A stretch of 64,000 nucleotides of DNA, taken from contig NC_064048.1 in assembly GCF_932526225.1 (NCBI RefSeq), positions 7,357,015 to 7,421,014 of the forward strand. The letters are read 5' to 3'. Shown here one piece after another: positions 12,201 through 21,200 of this stretch. Numbering within the stretch: the first letter of the stretch is position 1; every line of letters begins with the position of its first letter. This DNA is from Nematostella vectensis (Eukaryota > Cnidaria > Anthozoa > Actiniaria > Edwardsiidae). Position numbers and translations under genes: made by a program. Under the pieces are notes generated by a model. That model did no database searches. It was not told the origin of the DNA and worked only from the letters and a program-made list of their open reading frames with translations.

Positions 12201-15200
12201 GAAAAGAAATATGTCATTACGTAGTGTTGTAATTTGGCGGAACAATTTGGTGTAGCACTCGAGATCTCAACGAAACCAAACTCAAATACTTGCTTACTTG
12301 TTTACTTCTATCCTAAGAGAGGCTTTTTCTAAGGTATAGACCACAGTAGATGTCTATCGCGTTTCACCGACTTTGGAAATCGAAAGATTCAAGATTCAGC
12401 CCTTTTGCCGATTGTTACGTTATGTGCTCGCGACTCAACAACGAAAGGCTCGCGCCCGTTTTGCAAAAGCTCGCGCTTGACTCGCGGAACGCTCGCGCCT
12501 ACCTCGCGGAAAGCTCGCGCCCATCTCGCGGAAAGCTCGCGCCTATCTCGCGGAATGCTCGCGCTTATCTCGCGGAATGCTCGCGCCCGTTTCGCGGAAC
12601 GCTCGCGCCCGTTTCGCGGGTTAATTCGCGGAATTGAGAAGTTCTAAGGTACGTTTTCGCGTGAGTCGTCACATATTTGTTTGTAGAAGAGTGAAACTAT
12701 CATACCTAAAAAATCCATGACTTCACCAGAGTCTAGACAAGTGCAGAGGAAAACAGGCAACACTCCACACAGCAACAGCTTGACCTGTCAACGATAAGCA
12801 TTTCTCTCTTGTAAATAGCAATAACATTAAGGCCACTTTTACATCGGCTAGCAAACACAAATAAGGGCTATTTGGATAAAAACCCAAATTTAAGTCAGAC
12901 ACATCAGCTGCCAATATGAAGGGAGACTACTGTATTAACCTGTCTATGGGTGTGGTGGGGTGAGGGGGACCTACACAGAGCATGTCGAGCAGAAAACCAG
13001 ACAACCTTATGTTTTACATGAAAAAATGGTCAGAGAACCTACTATAGTCCGCAAGGACAACACAGAGGGCTAACAACAAGTCAAACAGACCAGGAAACCT
13101 TTTTTTTCTCACAGAATTTGTGAGTGTTAGGATCACTTAGCCTATAAGCTCAAAAGGTAGAAACGTACCCAAGTTATAAGGTGGACAAACTCCAGGAGAT
13201 AAATCACAATGAACATGGATCCTGGCACAGAGATCAGGTTGAATAGAAACAGAGTCTTCTCCATCTGGCCTATAATGTAGCCTACAAACAAATAGCATTA
13301 AACTGAAACTCACACAGCAGGGACCGCGGAACCGGTATTGCCGGTATTGCCCGAGCAATACCAGAAATCGGCGAGAGGAAAGACATACATGAATGAGAAA
13401 TCACTCCGCCGTAAATAAGCATCGCAATACTAGTTCAATGAAAAATGCCCATGAATGCTCTTCCCAAAGCCAGATGTCCAACACCATCTCTCTAATCACC
13501 CGGAAAACGGTGTAGCTCAGCCCGGACGCAGTATCGGGGCTGGATACTAGTTCAAAACGAAAGCGAAAGGGGGTGGATATTTGTCTGTTTATACGAAGAT
13601 TCATTGATAAATTCTGCGTGCAAAAGTTTTCAAAGAAGAAAAAGACTAGTGAAAGTGGACAAAATGAGTACTGGTGAGTTGAGTTTCACTGTAGTGTACC
13701 CGTTCAGTAATGACATCGTATTTTTCTATAAAATTCTATCAAATTTCGGTGCAATTTGGACTTGACGGTGGAAATAAATTGTAGTGGATTTGATCGGAAA
13801 AATCCATTCCCGGAATGGATTCCGGAATCCGGAATTCGACCCATTCGAGGTTTGATTGGAGATGCAGGGGGCCTGACCGAATGTTTTATTTCAGCGGATC
13901 AGCCGCGGAGGTCCATTGAAGATGACCAGGAGCCAGGCAATGTTGCTGATGATGATACAGGTATGTACATATGACATAGTTACGTAGATACATAGTTGAC
14001 ATGATATTCTTTAGTGAGAAAACTATAAAATTATTTAATAATAATTCACCGATGAAGATGATGAAATTCAAGATATGCGCTGCCGCGGCGAAATTACCGA
14101 AATCAATTCTACAGCAGAAACTCCGTCAGCCTATCAAAAGTTCAATGGATTTTTGCGTTTTATAATAGGCATCTGTTGCATATATTGTCTGAGTTCCGAT
14201 AAATCGATTACGAACAAAACGGGATCCGAACGAGTCCCGTTCTATGCGATTCATATGAGATTGATCAAACGATGCTGAATGATTTGCTCATGCTGACTAC
14301 CATTTCACAGGTGACAAAATTGACCTAGCGGGTCCGTCTTCATCCGCCTCAAGCGCTAGCAGTTCTGGACGACAAGGGATGAAACGTATGCGTCCTAAGG
14401 TCACACTTCACGATTTTTTCAAAAGATCTAAGACTGAGAATATCGAAAAGGTAAAAAAATGGAAATTTCGGATTCAATTCAGTTTGATCAGTCCAAAAGT
14501 ATAGAAAATCTTCACACCACGTAACCATTTCATCAGTATACCTATGTCTCGAATTTTAGCGGGTGTCTCGTCGATTGGCCAAACTAGTTAAATCTTACTG
14601 ATTGCCGTATGGTGTACTATTCATTATCAAAACACTGTTTTTCAGGACACTGATGATGTCGAAGATGCATCGGCGGTCGACACAAGCGTCCCGCCTACTG
14701 ATGTCACAGAAGCCGTTGACGAGAGACCGCCACGTGAAATCATTCTGTCCGTCGAGCCATTCCACCCGAAACAAATAAAACGTTCAGAAACGGACAAGGA
14801 AGGAAAAGCGAAAAAGAGAAATTGTCAACTCCAGTATTTTCACGACTTTCCGTGGCTACATTACATACCAGACAAGGACGTCGTCGTATGCCATGTGTGC
14901 ACTAAAGCAGTAAAACTGAACTTATTGGACGGTGTGAGACAGGAACCTGCCTTCACGACGAAAGGTTTCAATACATGGCGGAACGCCACCAAAATGTTTC
15001 GCCTTCATCAGAACTCGAAATGCCACAAACAAGCCGTCGAGTGTGTGCGAGAGATCCCGGCAAAGTGTCGCGACGTAAGCGAGCTGTTAGTTGAACAGAC
15101 TGTGAAAGAGCGGGAAAACAACCGGCGATATCTGAGCAAGATTATCCAGAATCTGCAATTTTTAGCTCGTCAGGGGATCGCAATCCAAGGAGCGAAAGAG

Positions 15201-18200
15201 ACGGATTCGAATTTCCATCAATGTTTGTTGCTCAGAGCGAAGGATGATCCTTCAATCCTACAATGGATGAGTAAGAAAACCGACAAGTACACGTCACATG
15301 ACGTGCAAAATGAATTGCTGGATATCATGTCACAACAAGTAAAGTAAGGGATGTCGCTAATCGCATCAAAACGGAATGCTATTCTTTACTAGCCGACGAA
15401 TGCACGGACGTAGCGAATAAGGAACAGCTGACGGTGTGCCTGCGTTGGATCGACGAGAATTTGAATCCGAATGAGGATTTTATCGGCTTCTATCATATCC
15501 CAGACATTTCGTCGGATACGATCGTTTCGGCTCTCAAAGACGCCCTCACCCGATCGGATATACCATTGAAATCATGTCGCGGGCAATGTTACGACGGAGC
15601 GGGTAATATGTCCGGTGTGAAGAACGGCGCGGCGACGAAAATCCAAGCTGAGGTCCCGCAGGCGCATCTAACGCACTGCCACGGACACGCCCTCTCTCTC
15701 GCTGTACATGACATGTGTAAGCGGTCAGCTTCGAAATTGCTGAGCGAGACGTTGGACACGACACGTGAGATATGCAAGCTGATAAAATTCTCACCGAAGC
15801 GACAAGGAGCACTTGAAAAGATCAAGGGAGAATTGGACTTGGATGCCCCGGGAATCAAGGTCTTATGCCCGACCAGATGGACGGTCCGCGGGGACAGTTT
15901 TCTGCGAATCATACAAAACTATGTTGCGCTCGCAAACCTTTGGACTGATTGCCTTTCTGCGAGGCTTGACAGCGAAACGAGGGCGAGAATCATAGGTGTC
16001 CAATGTCAGATGAAGGAGTTCGATTATTTTTTCGGACTCAATTTGGGGAATATGCTCTTCTCCATTACCGACAACCTGTCAAAAACGCTCCAGAAGACGA
16101 AGATGTCCGCCGTTCAAGGCCAGCGGTTGGCAGAATTGACCATCACTACGCTGTCAAACATGCGATCCGAGCAAAACTTCAGTGACTTCTACGCTCTGGT
16201 GCTACAACGACGAAATTCACTGGAATGCGAAATCTCCGAACCGAAATTGCCTCGTAAAAGAGCGCCACCGAAGAAATTAGATGACGGAAGTGAGCCGTAC
16301 CATCCACCCGCCGCTGAGGACCGATATCGTACCATGTACTTCAGCGCTTTGGACGACATCGTGATGGCCATAACCGAACGATTCGACCAAAAAGGATTCA
16401 AGGTTTACCGGATCGTGGAGGAATTTCTTCTGAAAGCTGTTCGCGGAGTTGACTTCACATCCGAAATGGCCACCATAGAAAGCGAGTACGGTACCACAGA
16501 CGTAAATGTTCGAAACCTCACTTCCCAAATACCGATCTTCCGACAACTTATGGAGCATAAGGATGTCACGCATTTCGACGACATCTACAAGGAGGTACAG
16601 TCTCTCGATAAACCCACTCGTTCGCTCATCGGCGAGATCGTGAAATTGTGTGTGCTGCTGCTGGTGAATCCGGCGACCGACGCTATAGGCGAGCGGTCTT
16701 TTTCGACGATGCGGCGACTGAAGACATGGCTCCGGTCCACGATGGGCCAGAAACGGTTCAACAGCCTCGCCGTACTCAGCGTTCATCGAGAACGCACTGA
16801 CAAAATAAATCTGGCAGCCGTGGCGAATGAGTTCGTACGCCTCAATGATAATAGGAGAAGGCTTTTCGGCGAATTCAGCGTTGCCGACTTCTGCTAATAG
16901 CAAGAATGCAGACGGAATAGCGTCGATGGAATAATGATTGAACACTACCGTTATAGACAGTCTCAATTATATCATTATATCACTCATTACATTACTCATT
17001 ATTCTTATGTTTGCATTATATCACTGATTAAATTTCATTGTATATGTTCTTACAGGTATTCGTTGCGGAGAAGAAAATATCAGAAATTCGCTCGAAATCT
17101 TTGAATTTTTTAGTCAAATAAGCATCATTTCAGATGTCGCTAGAACCCTCAGAAAGTGCTCGAGTTAAGCGGAAATCAGTGTTATTTTTCGAAATTTTCT
17201 CGGGGGGAGAACCCCCCCGAACCCCCCTACTGGGGCTCGGGCCGTAGGCCCTTCGCGGCCACGGCCTCCGGCCGCCGCGGCTCCGCGGTCAGTTATGGCC
17301 AAAGAGTTGGCAATACCAAGATCACGCCCGCTCCGCGGGCCCTGCACAGGTATGTAAGAGTAGATAAAGGGTGATTTTAGTGTTACTTTGGGAAACTCTC
17401 AAAAAAGATATCAAAAACATGCAGAATAACCAGAAGATTATTCTAAAACCTTCAAGCTAAATATAATAATTCTGTCAAGCAGATGGAATGGATGGAATAG
17501 CACAAATGACTAAATTCAGTTTAGGAGCTCTATTCTCAGAGAAATTCACATATTTTGGATTTTGGAGTACCAACAGGCCCTAGCAGCAGTGATCACTGTG
17601 TGGAAAATCTCTCTTGTCTACAAAGTGTAAGGTTTGCTCTATTCTACTTGCAAGTTTTGTAAAGTATGAAATCACAAGACTTCTTCCAATTACAGCTTGA
17701 AAGTGATGCTTTGGTATTTCTGAATTAGTTTATAGTTGTCTTGAAACATTTTACAAAAGACAGTTGTAAACAAACTCTGACCTGCCAAAGCCTTGCATTG
17801 CTGGCTCAATAATACACGTTTCCCAATGATAAGCCATATACTGTAAGGGATATAAGATACACCCTCTGCAGGAGTGAGGAGGAGTAGTAAACTGTTACAC
17901 TTACGATCTTGAATAGTATCTTGCCCTACTTTATGCACTGACATTTGGTACACAAATGAGGGTTTACTGGGTGGGTAAAACACCTGGATAAACAGGAATC
18001 TGAAAACAAACAATGGATTTAGAATGCTAATAGTAATATATTTTGTAAATTATGGTACTGTATAAAATACCTGTTTATGGTTTTGCATCAAAATAGGGTG
18101 TACATCTAAAGTGCTGTTATCACATTTATCAGTCCCCAACCAATAGATTTTTTGTTAGGCAAGGTATTCAATTTTTTTGCAAATATTATACAGGGTATTA

Positions 18201-21200
18201 AATTTGTAACAAATGCTACAGTTGATTTTGTTATTTTATTCTTGTGACAGTAGGTATTGCAAAGTTAAAACAATACTCCCTCATTGAAAGACATTCTGAA
18301 TGTGCCAAGTTCAATTGCCTTATGCCTGGTGCTAACCAATTACATAAGGACATAACGACATGGGCATGCGCACTCTTATCTTCGTAAGTTCAAGGTGTGA
18401 ATGGTTTGACATTTTGACATAAACCTGACATACTGTAACGACATAAGAGAAAAAATGTTTTTTCTTTTATGTTGTTATGTCCCCGTCATTATGTCGGGTT
18501 AAAAAGGGTGCGTGCGCCCATGTCGTTATGTCCACGTCATTATGTCGGGTTAAACAGGGTACGTGCGCCCATGTCGTCATGTCACTAGTGTGCACAAGGC
18601 GTTACCCATAAAGAATGCAGAAGAATGGGGCGGCCCACCAGCCCATCACCAAAGCGGACACACTTGTCATCACAAACTGGCCAACGATGGGGTAGCTGAT
18701 GAACAGAATGTACTCCAGGTGCTGTTGGCAAGAGGGAAATCAGATTAATAAAACAATATTACACTACATGTACTCTATATCAAGGGGGGATACGGTAACT
18801 ACCAGCCACCTATTTTGATGTATTTTTTTAAAAGTCCATCCCCTTTTTGGATTACATCATTACAAACATGGGTACAGAACTGACAGAAATGAATGCAATC
18901 GAAATCTGAAAATTTGTTGTTGGCAACATGAACGCCCTGTTGCCTGCTAGTAGAGCCACAGGTAAAAAAAAGGCAAATTTGGCTGCACTGAAAGGAAATG
19001 GACCACTGCCTTTGCCTTGTGTGCAGGGATATACTGTAAACAGAGAAGAACAGCAGGTAAACAGATGACAGACAGACTGAGAGACAGATGGATTAACAGA
19101 CAGAGATAGCAGGCAGACGAATAGACAGACACAGACAAATTGACAGACAGGCAAGCTAACAGACAAGTGACAGAACTGCAGCAGACAGACAGATGGACAG
19201 ACAGGGGTACAGGAGGACTAATGGGCGGATTATGTGCCTACCACAGTAAACTCCGGCTCCTCATGTTGCATTTGCTTGAACTGGAGCAATCCAACACCAC
19301 CTTGATTAAGGATAAATGATACTTTTAGAAATGATATTGCAAAGTACAGTTTATCTGAGCAATCCAACACCACCTTAATTTAGGATAAATGATACTTTTA
19401 GAAAAGATATTGCAGAGTACAGTTAATCTGAGCAATCCAACACCACCTTAATTTAGGATAAATGATACTTTCAGAATGATATTGCGAAGTACCTGTAGTT
19501 AATCTGGCTACACTTATCGTGATAGACTTACCAGAGAGAACAATAAAAACATTGTAAATAAATAAAAGTCCAACATTGAATACTGATTGCCTGAAAAAAG
19601 TCAAAAACACAATAATTACCTAAACAACAGTCAGATGCTTTTTTTTGCAAAATATTTTAAATAATTTTAACAAAATTCATACAATAGCATACTCTATGAA
19701 TATTATGGATCATAAAATATAGTAGGAACACAAAATATTTGGTGAAGTAATGAAAGAGGAGGGGAATAGATTTGTGTACTTTAGGCTGGTAAATTTGTAA
19801 TTGTAGTTGTACACTTTGTGCACAAATTTTCTATTGTTATACCACTAAAACATCACACCATGAAAATTGTAAACACTGTCATTTTTTACCCATGAGGAAA
19901 TGTGGGTTATGACCCCTCATTTTGAATTACATTATGGCGTCTGTTTACAATAATGTACATAGGTATGCACATTGTATTCTATGGATTACAGTATTTCATT
20001 ACTACCCTTCGGTAGCCGCACGCTAAGGTGCAAAAACAACAGAACACCATATGTGTGTGACTCGTGCTGGGTGCCTGTGAACTGGTACCACTACACATTT
20101 TTTTAGAAATCAAATGGGTATATAAATACAATGCAGAAAATATTCCTAACTTAAAAATTATAATACCTAACATATTACTTAAGTGCAAGTGCAATTAAAC
20201 ACAATTAAAAAATATCAATAATCTTATGAAAATACAACTTCAAAATCACACGCCCAATACGAAAACCCGGATAAAACCCTATAGGCAAAAAAAACCTGGA
20301 ACATATTCCTCGTTCAAATGCGTTGATTATATAGTCTCGAGCAATAAGGCCTTAATCTAATATACCATGAAGTTTGGTTACACAGTGGTACTAGCGTCCA
20401 ACATGCGAGATGAAATAATTATCATATCTCTATCGTATATATACGATATGTAGTGCTAAAGTAGTTATGTAATCTTACAAAATAAAAAAATAGTTGTTAT
20501 ATTTAAACAAAAGATCACGTAATGATATAACACATACTCAGAACCGTAACGAAAACGCTTTCCAACTGCACGTTGTTACGTCGGAAAGCATTTATTCACT
20601 CACCAGATATAAGGAAACAAGCAATAGACAGTGGTCAGCTGAATACAAATGACTGCTAAGACATATGCCACTATGGTACTAAAAATAAGAAACAACATGC
20701 CTAACATGAGTCTGGAATATAGCACATAGGGACTTTCACCACAGGTGGCCCAGTGTGTTAACACATCAGCATATAGGGACTCTCACCACAGGTGGCCCAG
20801 TGTGTTAACACATCAGCATATAGGGACTCTCACCACAGGTGGCCCAGTGTGTTAACACATCAGCATATAGGGACTCTCACCACAGGTGGCCCAGTGTGTT
20901 AGCATGCCAGCATATAGGGACACTTACCACAGGTGGCCCAGTGTGTTAGCATGTCAGCATATAGGGACACTTACCACAGGTGGCCCAGTGATTAAGCATG
21001 TCAGCATATGGGGTCTCTAACCACAGGTGTCCCAAAGTTTTAGGGCACTTTGTATGGGGCCTTTAACCTCTGTAGAAACAGATTTTATTCCCAGCCGCGA
21101 CGTTGGAGTATCTTTCTGTTTCTCAGCATTGAATTTAACTCGTTGAAACTTATGAGCTTAGAAGAAGTGTGTGTTCCTCAGTAAATAGAAATAGACATTC

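Noticed and set aside
11536-12647. Arginine/serine/alanine-rich open frames (79-95 codons)
   Set aside because: They are reads of the 22-bp CGCG-rich subterminal repeats of a fold-back element.
16277-16966. 229-codon minus-strand open frame
   Set aside because: It is antisense to the C-terminal half of the transposase, whose motifs are clear on the plus strand.
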